Source: Maribacter sp. PR1 (GTDB lineage: Bacteria; Bacteroidota; Bacteroidia; Flavobacteriales; Flavobacteriaceae). From it: a stretch of 64,000 nucleotides of DNA. The notes beneath the pieces are model-generated. The model ran no database searches. It saw nothing but the letters and a program-made list of their open reading frames with translations, and was not told where the DNA came from. How positions within the stretch are numbered: the first letter of the stretch is position 1; the number at the start of each line of letters is the position of its first letter. The position numbers and the translations under genes were made by a program. This document shows, piece by piece, positions 28,857 to 36,244 of this stretch. The stretch spans positions 1-64,000 of the forward strand of contig NZ_JAQPCG010000004.1 in NCBI RefSeq assembly GCF_028464145.1, written 5' to 3'.

Positions 28857-29635
28857 AACTTTGGACCGCCCCTGCGTTTGTTTATGGTTGGAAGATTCTG
28901 CAAAGCATTTTTCAAGGTCGAGGCAAGTTTTTCAGACCGTAAGGAAAGGCCCAATAGGTGTTGTTGCGTTATCGAACCCGCCAACAAATAATCTGTTAGA
29001 GCAGACTTATCTGGCCACAGCTTGGACTTCACGATAAGATGCAGCAGTAGTTGTTCATGCGCATCGAGATTATAGCGGGAATTTTCCAATTCCTTGCCAA
29101 AATTTTTGAGATAAACCTCGGGACGCGGTTTCTGTTCTTTCACGGTTTTCTCCACATTTTCCCATCCGTCCTGTATTGATAAATGCGCGGCCAAATAAGC
29201 CATAGAGAATCGACCATATTCCCATTTTCGGTACGAGGTGGTCTGGTCTAACAGTTCCATTTCCACAAAATCCACTAGCAATTCATTGGTCAATGGATTT
29301 TTCAAATCATACTCAATAATCTGGAGTGCTTCCAACTGTAATTTCGCTTGACCATCCAGGTTGTTTATCAGATGTCTTGCAAATGTTTGGGATAGGTCGA
29401 ACAGCGGTTGTTTACCTTCCAGAATTGCCTTTAACAGCAGTTCCCTTCGCTCTTCGGGGACTTCGTCGTAATGAAGTCCATACGTAAATACAGTCGCGAT
29501 AAGGGTTTTCAATTGACCGTCGGAAAGCGTAGAGGTATTGTGGGAAGTGGAATTCAATTCATCCATGACCTCCCCGAAAGATTGTCGATCGATAGGCCGA
29601 CTAAAATCCAGTACTTTATATTGGGTTTCCGACAT
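28853..29635 (-). CDS. Protein of unknown function
   Basis: 260 aa, soluble, acidic and helical (LSDGQLKTLIATVFTYGLHYDEVPEERRELLLKAILEG; LVDFVEMELLDQTTSYRKWEYGRF). No motif recognised. It starts 29 bp behind the AbiEii-like toxin gene and overlaps the next gene, so the four genes 31297 to 28371 may be one transcript. It and its partner could be a separate small system or accessory to the toxin-antitoxin pair. Confidence 0.65.
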   Translation of the reverse strand: MSETQYKVLDFSRPIDRQSFGEVMDELNSTSHNTSTLSDGQLKTLIATVFTYGLHYDEVPEERRELLLKAILEGKQPLFDLSQTFARHLINNLDGQAKLQLEALQIIEYDLKNPLTNELLVDFVEMELLDQTTSYRKWEYGRFSMAYLAAHLSIQDGWENVEKTVKEQKPRPEVYLKNFGKELENSRYNLDAHEQLLLHLIVKSKLWPDKSALTDYLLAGSITQQHLLGLSLRSEKLASTLKNALQNLPTINKRRGGPKL

Positions 29636-29664
29636 GGTATAAATTTAATCAATGTAAATTGTTC

Positions 29665-30702
29665 TTAACTTTTTGGCAAGGGAAATTCCATTCCCACTTT
29701 CCAATCCAATGCATTCATCTTTTTTAAGAAAGCTTGAATTCCCTGTACCAACTTTTCATAGGATGGGGAATCCCCATAAATCATCTGCTCCTGCATTGTT
29801 CTGTAATCCGACCTCCATGCTTCTTCAAATTTCGATGATGGAATGGGCCGTATGTGTTGAGGCTGGTGGAAATTATAATCGACCCCACCAAGTTTCGTAA
29901 AAACAAATCTATGGTTTACGATGGTTTCATATAATCCTTGGTCATGGATAGCATTGGTCGCAAATTCCGTTTTCGATAATTGAAAAATATCGTATAAATG
30001 ACGGCTTAGCCTGTCTACCCTTATTTTTTCCTTGGGACGTTGGAATTCCTCATGCAGTAGGAACAGTTTTTCCAAAAAAGTTCTTTCGGGGGTTACGGAG
30101 GGAACGGATACTGGAGGTTTGACAAATTCAGCATCAGGATATTGTTCATCCACAAAAGAGCTTATCGGTTTTACATCAAAAGGTTCTCTTAGGGAGCGGC
30201 AACCTAGTTCGACCTGCACCCTTGGCTGAATATATCCGGGAGATTTCGTGATATAAGGATAGTAGATTTCAATAATGCGCGGGTCTTGGTCACTTGATTC
30301 GGCAGGAACGATTTTGAAGTCGACATCCTTAAATCCTTTTTCTTTAAATCGCTCCTGTAGCTCTGGATAAAACTGCCCTGAAATATAAGAACTCGTTTCC
30401 TTCCTCAGCTTAGTGAGCTGTTTTTTTGACAGTTCCCCCGAATACCTAAAAAACCTACGGTCAACGGCCAAGTCAACATCTTCACTAAACCGTTCTATGA
30501 GTTTCCATGCCTTGCTTAGCGAGGTCCCGCCCTTAAAGACCAAATGTTCCGCTATCCCCATTTCAAAGATGACCTTCAATGTCTGGACCACCCACCAATC
30601 TTTTTCAACGGCAAAATCGGGGATTCCCGTTTTGTTTTCTACATTTTTATAGATAGCAAGCCTGTCGGCTGCAGGTATGTCGTAAAATCTCATTTTATTC
30701 AT
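29665..30702 (-). CDS. AbiEii/AbiGii-family nucleotidyltransferase toxin
   Basis: 345 aa. The nucleotidyltransferase signature is VFKGGTSLSKAWKLIERFSEDVDLAV (residues about 57-82), i.e. GGTSL...DVD, followed by conserved KLFLLHEEFQ...RHLYDIFQL. AbiEii toxins of this fold block growth; related MenT toxins modify tRNA 3' ends with nucleotides. Together with the upstream antitoxin it forms a type IV system that aborts phage growth or stabilises the element. The start overlaps the antitoxin by 8 bp. Confidence 0.9.
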   Translation of the reverse strand: MNKMRFYDIPAADRLAIYKNVENKTGIPDFAVEKDWWVVQTLKVIFEMGIAEHLVFKGGTSLSKAWKLIERFSEDVDLAVDRRFFRYSGELSKKQLTKLRKETSSYISGQFYPELQERFKEKGFKDVDFKIVPAESSDQDPRIIEIYYPYITKSPGYIQPRVQVELGCRSLREPFDVKPISSFVDEQYPDAEFVKPPVSVPSVTPERTFLEKLFLLHEEFQRPKEKIRVDRLSRHLYDIFQLSKTEFATNAIHDQGLYETIVNHRFVFTKLGGVDYNFHQPQHIRPIPSSKFEEAWRSDYRTMQEQMIYGDSPSYEKLVQGIQAFLKKMNALDWKVGMEFPLPKS

Positions 30703-31297
30703 GCTCCAAGCTCTTTTCCATAATTTTCCGAATCCATGCCGGTGCTAATGCGATATCGTGAAGCAGGTCTTTTTGGTCTTCTTTTTTCAAAAGGGCCACG
30801 ATTTTTGCTTCTTCCTCATCGGTCAATCGATCTTTACCGATTTCACGAAGGGCCTGTATCACTAATCTGCTTATATCTCCCTTGGCCGATAAGTTCTTGG
30901 GGGTGGTCTTCTTTAATTTTATGCTTCGTTTTCCCAGTTTTATCTCCCGAGGAGCTCCGTCGGTAAGAAATACGAGTTTCATAGGAACTTGTGTGCTAAG
31001 CCCCAACGCACTTAGGGCATATACCCCGGTAGGCACCAACCTGATCTTGTCCCTTTTGGCAATGGCCATTGCAATCTCCTCGGCCGTTGGCAACACCTCT
31101 CCCACGTATTTACTTATTATGGGACGTACATAAATCCCTTGGGCTACCCTTTTTATAAAGCCCTCTTTTTCTATTCTGTGAAGTGCCAAACGTATTGCTT
31201 CGGGCGAACCCAGTTCTCTGAAGTCATCAGGAAATACAAGTTCTCCCCTACCCTTTTTAGAGATGGACTTTTTAATTTTGTACTCAACGCTCTCCAT
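30695..31297 (-). CDS. AbiEi-type antitoxin / autoregulator (DUF6088)
   Basis: 200 aa from the ATG at 31295-31297 (MESVEYKIKKSISKKGRGELVFP). An upstream extension to 31567 is open but crosses the promoter, operators and a large palindrome, so it is rejected. Winged-helix N-terminus (FPDDFRELGSPEAIRLALHRIEKEGFIKRVAQGIYVRP) and the AbiEi C-terminal part (RLVPTGVYALSALGLSTQVPMKLVFLTDGAPREIKLG). Antitoxins of this type repress their own operon by binding inverted repeats; two such repeats lie at 31312-31344. Confidence 0.88.
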   Translation of the reverse strand: MESVEYKIKKSISKKGRGELVFPDDFRELGSPEAIRLALHRIEKEGFIKRVAQGIYVRPIISKYVGEVLPTAEEIAMAIAKRDKIRLVPTGVYALSALGLSTQVPMKLVFLTDGAPREIKLGKRSIKLKKTTPKNLSAKGDISRLVIQALREIGKDRLTDEEEAKIVALLKKEDQKDLLHDIALAPAWIRKIMEKSLEHE

Positions 31298-31302
31298 AGA
31301 TA

Positions 31303-31344
31303 CAAATCTATTTTGTAACAAATTTAGTAAATTTTTGTTACAAA
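31303..31344 (-). promoter_or_regulatory. Promoter and twin operators of the AbiE operon
   Basis: Two palindromes TTTGTNACAAA at 31312-31322 and 31334-31344, centres 22 bp apart (two helix turns). TAGATTTG at 31303-31310 on the minus strand fits the -7 element. The -33 part is weak. Because the -7 box is only 5 bp from the start codon, the mRNA would be leaderless or nearly so. Confidence 0.65.
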
Positions 31345-31425
31345 TAAGTTTAATGCCACCATTATGGAAACAAGGTCGAACGGAATAGCAAAAAAACAGT
31401 CTGAACGGATAATACAAAAGGAAAG

Positions 31426-31551
31426 GTGTGGAATCCCCGTAGGGGACTTCCATACGTTTCCGTTCCGTTTCGAGGGGGTTGTGCGAAAGCAAACCGTTCG
31501 GCCCCGACATCCCGCAGGGATTTCGGGGCCGAACGGTTTGCTTTCGCGCAA
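31426..31551. repeat. Two adjacent large palindromes (strong hairpins)
   Basis: First: 31426-31455, eight pairs (one G:T) outside and CCCC/GGGG inside. Second: arms 31479-31507 and 31523-31551, 28 of 29 positions paired, with a further 5-bp stem ATCCC/GGGAT in the loop. There is no T run on either side, so these are not simple terminators. Open frames across them are by-products of the palindrome. Confidence 0.85.
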
Positions 31552-31615
31552 CTTCCGCAGAAACCATGGGAAGGGAGAGAAAGAAACGGGACGATAATAG
31601 TGAAAGTTTCTATGG

Positions 31616-31855
31616 TCAGGAATACGACCTCGGCCATTTTTTGGCGGTATGATATCCCCATGCGGATATTTCCAATACCCCGAAGAGCCATATCAGATCC
31701 TTAATAAAGGGTATGCCGACCATAATGAAAAGAAAGAGCAAAAACGGGATTCTCAAAAAACGTTTGAACCTAAGCAATCCTTTAATAATAATGGCCATGA
31801 AAATGATAAAACCTAGAAAGGGTAATTTTTGATATAGAATTTCAAGTGATAGCAT
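31616..31855 (-). CDS. Small membrane protein of unknown function
   Basis: 79 aa with two likely membrane segments (FLGFIIFMAIIIKGLL and IPFLLFLFIMVGIPFIKDLIWLF). No family recognised. Weakly supported: short, with no obvious signal besides hydrophobicity and position in line with the following genes on the same strand. Confidence 0.45.
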   Translation of the reverse strand: MLSLEILYQKLPFLGFIIFMAIIIKGLLRFKRFLRIPFLLFLFIMVGIPFIKDLIWLFGVLEISAWGYHTAKKWPRSYS

Positions 31856-31957
31856 AATCTTTTAATTTTAAGTCGAATCTGTTTTTATATTCAAGGCTGA
31901 CAAAATCCTTACTTTATCCCTGATTTTATTTGTTTAAGTAGTTTGAACTTTAGGAAT

Positions 31958-32290
31958 TCATTTATAAACCATTGATTTTGATTTTCCAAGATTACCTAAA
32001 GCCCTAAGGGCTACAATCTTTAGTTTGCATGGAAAAAAAGTCTTTTTTGAAATCCCTGTTCGTATAAAGCCTATAAAATCCCGATCCGCATACTCTATTA
32101 CCTTTACACCATAGAATTCATGGTCTGTACCGAAATCCAATGGTTTTCCTTTCAATTGTATTAAGCGGTAGAGGGCTTCGAGTTTTTCCCCTTGTAATCG
32201 GTTTCTATCGTTACGGTAGACGAAATCATGGATTACCCAATAGTGTTCTTTTTTAAGAAAAACCTTCTCATTTGTTTCAAAAATTTTCAT
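31958..32290 (-). CDS. Protein of unknown function
   Basis: 110 aa (MKIFETNEKVFLKKEHYWVIHDFVYRNDRNRLQGEKLEALYRLI). It starts 10 bp behind the next upstream gene, so it is part of a leftward unit with it and probably with the PRTRC genes. It is soluble and has a basic C-terminus. No motif recognised. Confidence 0.6.
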   Translation of the reverse strand: MKIFETNEKVFLKKEHYWVIHDFVYRNDRNRLQGEKLEALYRLIQLKGKPLDFGTDHEFYGVKVIEYADRDFIGFIRTGISKKTFFPCKLKIVALRALGNLGKSKSMVYK

Positions 32291-32300
32291 AATCGGTAAC

Positions 32301-32663
32301 CTATACTATTCTTGTTGCTTTTAGAATTACATTTTTGCACATTTCAGCCTGATCCCTTGCCGCCCCCTGATAGGATTCGGGCAATTCGGAAATACAATTA
32401 AAAAGGGTGTTTTTGGCTTTTTCCAACGCTTCCAAAAGATTTTTGGATTCGACCATTAAAAGGGCATTGGCATTGATTTGTCCTACTGTCAAAGAATAGG
32501 GGCATTCGGCTCTGTCCAACGGAAGTTTTGCGATAGTGTTGATATGGTTTTCTGATAATCTGTAATCCGTTATGATTTCTAAATACCTGTGTTCCGAACC
32601 GTTGGTAAAAATCGTAGCATTTTCCCTAATAGTCCAATTTCCTTTTGTTCCTTTAAATTCCAT
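32301..32663 (-). CDS. Small phage/ICE-type protein
   Basis: 120 aa. The layout GNWTIRENATIF... then a C-terminal INANALLMVESKNLLEALEKAKNTL resembles a common short family in phages and mobile elements (NAxLMxxxPxLLEALE), with no known role. It stands 30 bp behind the PRTRC ThiF gene on the same strand. Confidence 0.6.
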   Translation of the reverse strand: MEFKGTKGNWTIRENATIFTNGSEHRYLEIITDYRLSENHINTIAKLPLDRAECPYSLTVGQINANALLMVESKNLLEALEKAKNTLFNCISELPESYQGAARDQAEMCKNVILKATRIV

Positions 32664-32693
32664 TTTTGTTGTTATTTTTTTTACTAAAAAAAG

Positions 32694-33473
32694 TCAGACC
32701 CCTATCGAATTTACCTTGCCCGATTCCAAATTCACGAACGCCCCGTGCTTCTGTATCTGCTTATGATACAACAACCGAAACAGACAATCGGACGTATGTG
32801 CGACCAATACATCGTTGATAAACAGGGATTGCTCGTTCAGCTTATCGGAGTAGGTACATCCCTCTCCCTGTAAGTTTGGTGTATCGTGCGTATCCAAATC
32901 GGGAAAGAAGTCAATGATGTTTTTTAGTTTATCCGCCATTTCAAAATCTTCCCGTTCCATTTTCCGTTCTTCATCGAAAAGCGTTCCCAAAACAAATTGC
33001 CCCGTATTTCTGCTGTTGCCCATATCCAACCAATAGAACATGGTGTCGTAATCTGTACCTTTATGGGGGTACTGAAATGATTTTGCCAATCGCACGCGAA
33101 AATTGGCATTGTCTACACAAGTGATGATGATATTTGCTCGAATATCCTTGCCACTTGACAATGCATCCATGGGAATACCCTGCCATTGCAGTCCAAAAGC
33201 CATGTTGACCTTATTGACTGCTTGGAAGACTTTATATTCCCCTACGTCAGATAGGGTGTACAATTGTCGCCCAACATTATTGGCTTCCACTCTATCGGAA
33301 TCATAGGCGATTACATGAACCCCTGGGTGTCCTGTTTGCCGTAGGGCATAATCTATCCGTGCCAATCTTGCGAGCATCAACGAACCAGTACCCCCAACTC
33401 CGATCAATGCAATTGTAATGGGATGTGTTGGGTTGTAAAAATAGTTGGGTGCAAAATGGATTCTAGTTTTCAT
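32694..33473 (-). CDS. PRTRC system ThiF-family protein
   Basis: 259 aa. Rossmann/E1-like nucleotide site ALIGVGGTGSLMLARLARIDYAL (near residue 25), then VIAYDSDRVEANNVGRQLY and NIIITCVDNANFRVRLA, as in ThiF/MoeB adenylating enzymes. In PRTRC clusters this protein goes with proteins B, C, E and F. The function of the cluster is unknown; adenylation of a small partner is an old suggestion from the fold. It overlaps the protein B gene by 11 bp. Confidence 0.9.
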   Translation of the reverse strand: MKTRIHFAPNYFYNPTHPITIALIGVGGTGSLMLARLARIDYALRQTGHPGVHVIAYDSDRVEANNVGRQLYTLSDVGEYKVFQAVNKVNMAFGLQWQGIPMDALSSGKDIRANIIITCVDNANFRVRLAKSFQYPHKGTDYDTMFYWLDMGNSRNTGQFVLGTLFDEERKMEREDFEMADKLKNIIDFFPDLDTHDTPNLQGEGCTYSDKLNEQSLFINDVLVAHTSDCLFRLLYHKQIQKHGAFVNLESGKVNSIGV

Positions 33474-34170
33474 AAAGTTGGTTTAAGGTCATTTTGGTCG
33501 CTATCAATACCCTGTCATCGAAGGATGGTTTCCCGAAATTCTGTTTCATGACGTTTATGATATTGCCATCGACCAAACTAGTATGGTGCGTTTCGGTAAA
33601 AACAGAGCGGAAAAACTGTTGTTCGACAAATCCCATAACATCCTCATAGTAATCAAAGCCGTCATAATCCATAGAAGCATTGCCCATACAAACATTGCCT
33701 TGCTTACCCGTATTCAGCATCGGAGCATGGTATAAGACGGTATCGTCCGTTAGAGTGTCCTTTCGTTTTATGGCGAATATCTTTAATGAGTTTCCCTCTA
33801 GTTTAAAGACCAGTTTGGGCAAGGGGTATTTGCCTGACGGGATACCCGTTTTGGTCTCAAAATAGAGCATCCGTTGTTTGGGATGGGCGTACCATATCAA
33901 TTGAAAATTGCCCTTGAAATCGAAGTGTATCAGATTTTTCGGAAGCATTCCCTTAAATCGGAACTTTATCAGTTCGCCTTCCAAGCAGGTAAAGATGTTT
34001 CGGGCGGTGTCCTTTGTCAACGGCATTCCTGCGGTCAACTTTGTTCCTGCTACTTCGTGATACGAAAAATAGTGGTCGTTGCGGTAATAGTTATCTTCCT
34101 TGGCATGCCCGATAATTGCAAACTTTGGTAGGTAATGGTCGGTTGCCTGTAATACTGCTATTCGTTCCAT
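33463..34170 (-). CDS. PRTRC system protein B
   Basis: 235 aa. Recognised from VAGTKLTAGMPLTKDTARNIFTCL, PLPKLVFKLEGNSLKIFAIK and YHAPMLNTGKQGNVCMGNASM, followed by FFRSVFTETHHTSL, all usual for PRTRC B. Start 4 bp after the upstream gene's stop. Function unknown; it always comes with the ThiF-like protein. Confidence 0.88.
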   Translation of the reverse strand: MERIAVLQATDHYLPKFAIIGHAKEDNYYRNDHYFSYHEVAGTKLTAGMPLTKDTARNIFTCLEGELIKFRFKGMLPKNLIHFDFKGNFQLIWYAHPKQRMLYFETKTGIPSGKYPLPKLVFKLEGNSLKIFAIKRKDTLTDDTVLYHAPMLNTGKQGNVCMGNASMDYDGFDYYEDVMGFVEQQFFRSVFTETHHTSLVDGNIINVMKQNFGKPSFDDRVLIATKMTLNQLYEN

Positions 34171-34173
34171 GTT

Positions 34174-35214
34174 TTAGAGTTCGTTTAATAGTTCGTTCAG
34201 ATCGCTGATAAATTCTTCCAATCGGTTCAATCTATAAGGAATCTCTTCATCAAAAAGTTCGATATTGCCATCTTCGGCAATGGTATGTTGATAGGAGGAA
34301 ATAATATCGTAATCGTTCGAGCAGTCGTTGAGCATTTGGATGTACCCATTGGAAAATGCGCTATCGGTACGATCGACGACTAGAAACGATTCCCAATGCT
34401 CGAACACACAATCATACTCGTCCCTGACACTCAACTGAAAAGGCACTTGAAAATCAATGTTTTCGGCCTTTAGCAATAGTTCTTTGATTTGCTTGTAAAT
34501 CCGTTTTCGGGGGCGGTATTTATCTAATAAAGCTTTCCAATCCCTGATTTCGTAGCATTCCAAAAAAGTCCTGTACCTCGCATAGAAGGTTGTGGAGTGG
34601 TTCTTCATGATTTTCTTGTTGTCTCTGTAGTTCTCAACATCCTCGAAAAGAAATTCCCATAACCAACCGATTCTTGATTCATATTTTGGGAACAGACCCC
34701 CATAGGGTAGGCTCTTGATAAAGGATAAAAGGATGTGATAGAGTTTTCGGTTTCGATGTCTCAGTTCGATAACAGGGCGAATCGGAATCAAATACACCGT
34801 ACTGCGGTTGGTGATGAACCGTTTCAGTATCAGCCGTAAATGTGCATCGTCATGTAACACTTCGATATGATCGATATTGCCTTTTACATAAAGCCTATTC
34901 GTACAACGAAGTATCAAATCGTCCAGACTATCGGAAACCGAGAATTGCCAATCGTCGATATTACCCGCAAAATTTCGGGTTACGTTAACCAATAATCGAG
35001 CAAGTGCCTTCTTGTCAATGTCGAATTCTTCACTTACCAAGGGTTGGGCAAGAACTGGCGCAACGCTTATGTCAGAAATGGAAAAACTTTCGGTAGCAGT
35101 ACTTTGGGTCTTTGCGTTCCCCTTTGGTAATGTTTCTGTTGTACCGCCCGAAATAATCGGTCGTGGAACGGTGCGAGTTCTTTGGATGGGTTCGATCTGT
35201 ATTTCGGTGTGCAT
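34174..35214 (-). CDS. PRTRC cluster protein, possibly the PRTRC F counterpart
   Basis: 346 aa. It lies where PRTRC F is expected, between C and B. An unstructured N-terminus (Thr/Pro-rich, residues 1-60) is followed by a helical body (NRKLYHILLSFIKSLPYGGLFPKYESRIGWLWEFLFEDVENYRD). No motif proves the family. The plus-strand DNA near 35067-35300 also codes a plausible-looking stretch in another minus frame, so the N-terminus should be regarded with care. Confidence 0.65.
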   Translation of the reverse strand: MHTEIQIEPIQRTRTVPRPIISGGTTETLPKGNAKTQSTATESFSISDISVAPVLAQPLVSEEFDIDKKALARLLVNVTRNFAGNIDDWQFSVSDSLDDLILRCTNRLYVKGNIDHIEVLHDDAHLRLILKRFITNRSTVYLIPIRPVIELRHRNRKLYHILLSFIKSLPYGGLFPKYESRIGWLWEFLFEDVENYRDNKKIMKNHSTTFYARYRTFLECYEIRDWKALLDKYRPRKRIYKQIKELLLKAENIDFQVPFQLSVRDEYDCVFEHWESFLVVDRTDSAFSNGYIQMLNDCSNDYDIISSYQHTIAEDGNIELFDEEIPYRLNRLEEFISDLNELLNEL

Positions 35215-35250
35215 TGTTCTTGTCTCAAAAATTCGTCTACGTTCATCACA

Positions 35251-35469
35251 TCATCCTTTGGTTCCTGCCAAGGTCTTAAAGTGGATTTCATGGTAACCAT
35301 CTACAATACCCTTGTCCATGATATTGGCGTTGGTCAGTTCGGCATACAACTGTGCGTAGTGTTCCATGACCTGCTCGTGGCTCAATTCGTAATCAATGTC
35401 GTCCAACTCAATGGAGTTATTGTTCCCGTCTTGGTAAACGTACTTTCGTGTGATAGTCGCTACTTCCAT
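35251..35469 (-). CDS. PRTRC system protein C
   Basis: 72 aa, typical size. Family features: acidic start of the core (ELDDIDYELSHEQVMEHYAQLYAELTNANI) and the end HFKTLAGTKG, matching the GTKG end of PRTRC C. One-base overlap with the E gene, so translation is coupled. Confidence 0.85.
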   Translation of the reverse strand: MEVATITRKYVYQDGNNNSIELDDIDYELSHEQVMEHYAQLYAELTNANIMDKGIVDGYHEIHFKTLAGTKG

Positions 35470-35957
35470 TATCTGAACAGATTTGGGGATTCATATACTT
35501 CCATGTCCTTGACGACCCTCTGCGCTTCTTTGTGGTTCGTGTCTATCTTCAAAATTGCTTTGGCAAGGTCGGTCGCCTTTTTGTGGTCTTCCATCGGGTT
35601 AAAATCCTTCTCCTTTAAAAGCTTTTTTAACTCGGTCGCCTTCTTGGAAACGGATTCCTTTTTCTTTTTGGCCTGTTGGGTCTTTTGTTCGGTTTCCTTC
35701 AATGCTTGCTCAAAAGCAAGGGTGTTCCTGAATAGGGAATTGGTCTGTTCCAAAGGTTTTTGGAGGATTTGAAAGAATTTTTCGTCCACTTCTTCAATCG
35801 TTCCTCTAAGGGTAAGTGGTTTCAGGGTTTGAAGTGCCTTGTCCTTCGCATTCGTTTTGGGCAGAACAGATACGCTGACCGTCTCATCATCGAACAGAAT
35901 GCTGATGCCGTACTGTTCGATACCCATCTGTTTTAAGGTCGAAAAAAAATTGCTCAT
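35469..35957 (-). CDS. PRTRC system protein E
   Basis: 162 aa. N-terminal part MSNFFSTLKQMGIEQYGISILFDDETVSVSVLPK and PLTLRGTIEEVDEKFFQIL are typical of PRTRC E; then a long charged coiled coil (ETEQKTQQAKKKKESVSKKATELKKLLKE). First gene of the cluster; its leader carries an inverted repeat at 35958-36004. Confidence 0.88.
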   Translation of the reverse strand: MSNFFSTLKQMGIEQYGISILFDDETVSVSVLPKTNAKDKALQTLKPLTLRGTIEEVDEKFFQILQKPLEQTNSLFRNTLAFEQALKETEQKTQQAKKKKESVSKKATELKKLLKEKDFNPMEDHKKATDLAKAILKIDTNHKEAQRVVKDMEVYESPNLFR

Positions 35958-36004
35958 CTTGAAGTAGTATTTACTTGTTATACAGTCATTTAACTACTTT
36001 CAAG
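35958..36004 (-). promoter_or_regulatory. Inverted repeat directly upstream of PRTRC E
   Basis: CTTGAAGTAGT (35958-35968) and ACTACTTTCAAG (35993-36004) pair with one bulged base, 24-nt loop, ending at the base before the start codon. It could be an operator or an mRNA hairpin that limits translation. Confidence 0.5.
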
Positions 36005-36077
36005 ATACGCCCAAACCTTCGGCAATACCCGAAAAACCGGACAAAATTCCACCCTTGACTTCTTTCTCCCTATCCAC

Positions 36078-36099
36078 AAAAAAGCGCCCCGAAGGGGCG
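36078..36099 (-). terminator. Terminator of the methyltransferase-helicase operon
   Basis: Read on the minus strand: CGCCCC-TTC-GGGGCG followed by C and a run of T (36083-36078). It lies 146 bp behind the stop of the 1668-aa gene and separates it from the PRTRC genes. Confidence 0.8.
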
Positions 36100-36244
36100 T
36101 TGGAACTATGGTCTATATATTGGAATTGGGCAGGCTTGCCGAACTAACCTGAATCTCAGTTGCACTTTAAGGGTGTTCGAAGTATTAATCGATCATAATC
36201 TTGTCAAGCTTGAAAAGGACTATAGGCCTAGCATCAATTTATAC

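Larger units (their letters stand above)
31298..31615. other. Intergenic region upstream of the AbiE operon
   Basis: 318 bp without a credible gene. It holds the AbiE control region and two strong palindromes, described separately. The palindromic part is richer in GC than its surroundings. Confidence 0.6.

Noticed and set aside
31298-31704. Open frames across the palindromes, including an N-terminal extension of the antitoxin to 31567
   Set aside because: They arise on both strands from the inverted repeat and would run through the AbiE promoter and operators.
35067-35300. 77-aa minus-strand frame overlapping the PRTRC F candidate and protein C
   Set aside because: Overlaps two better supported genes in another frame; no family recognised. 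Kept in mind as a possible sign of a misread N-terminus.
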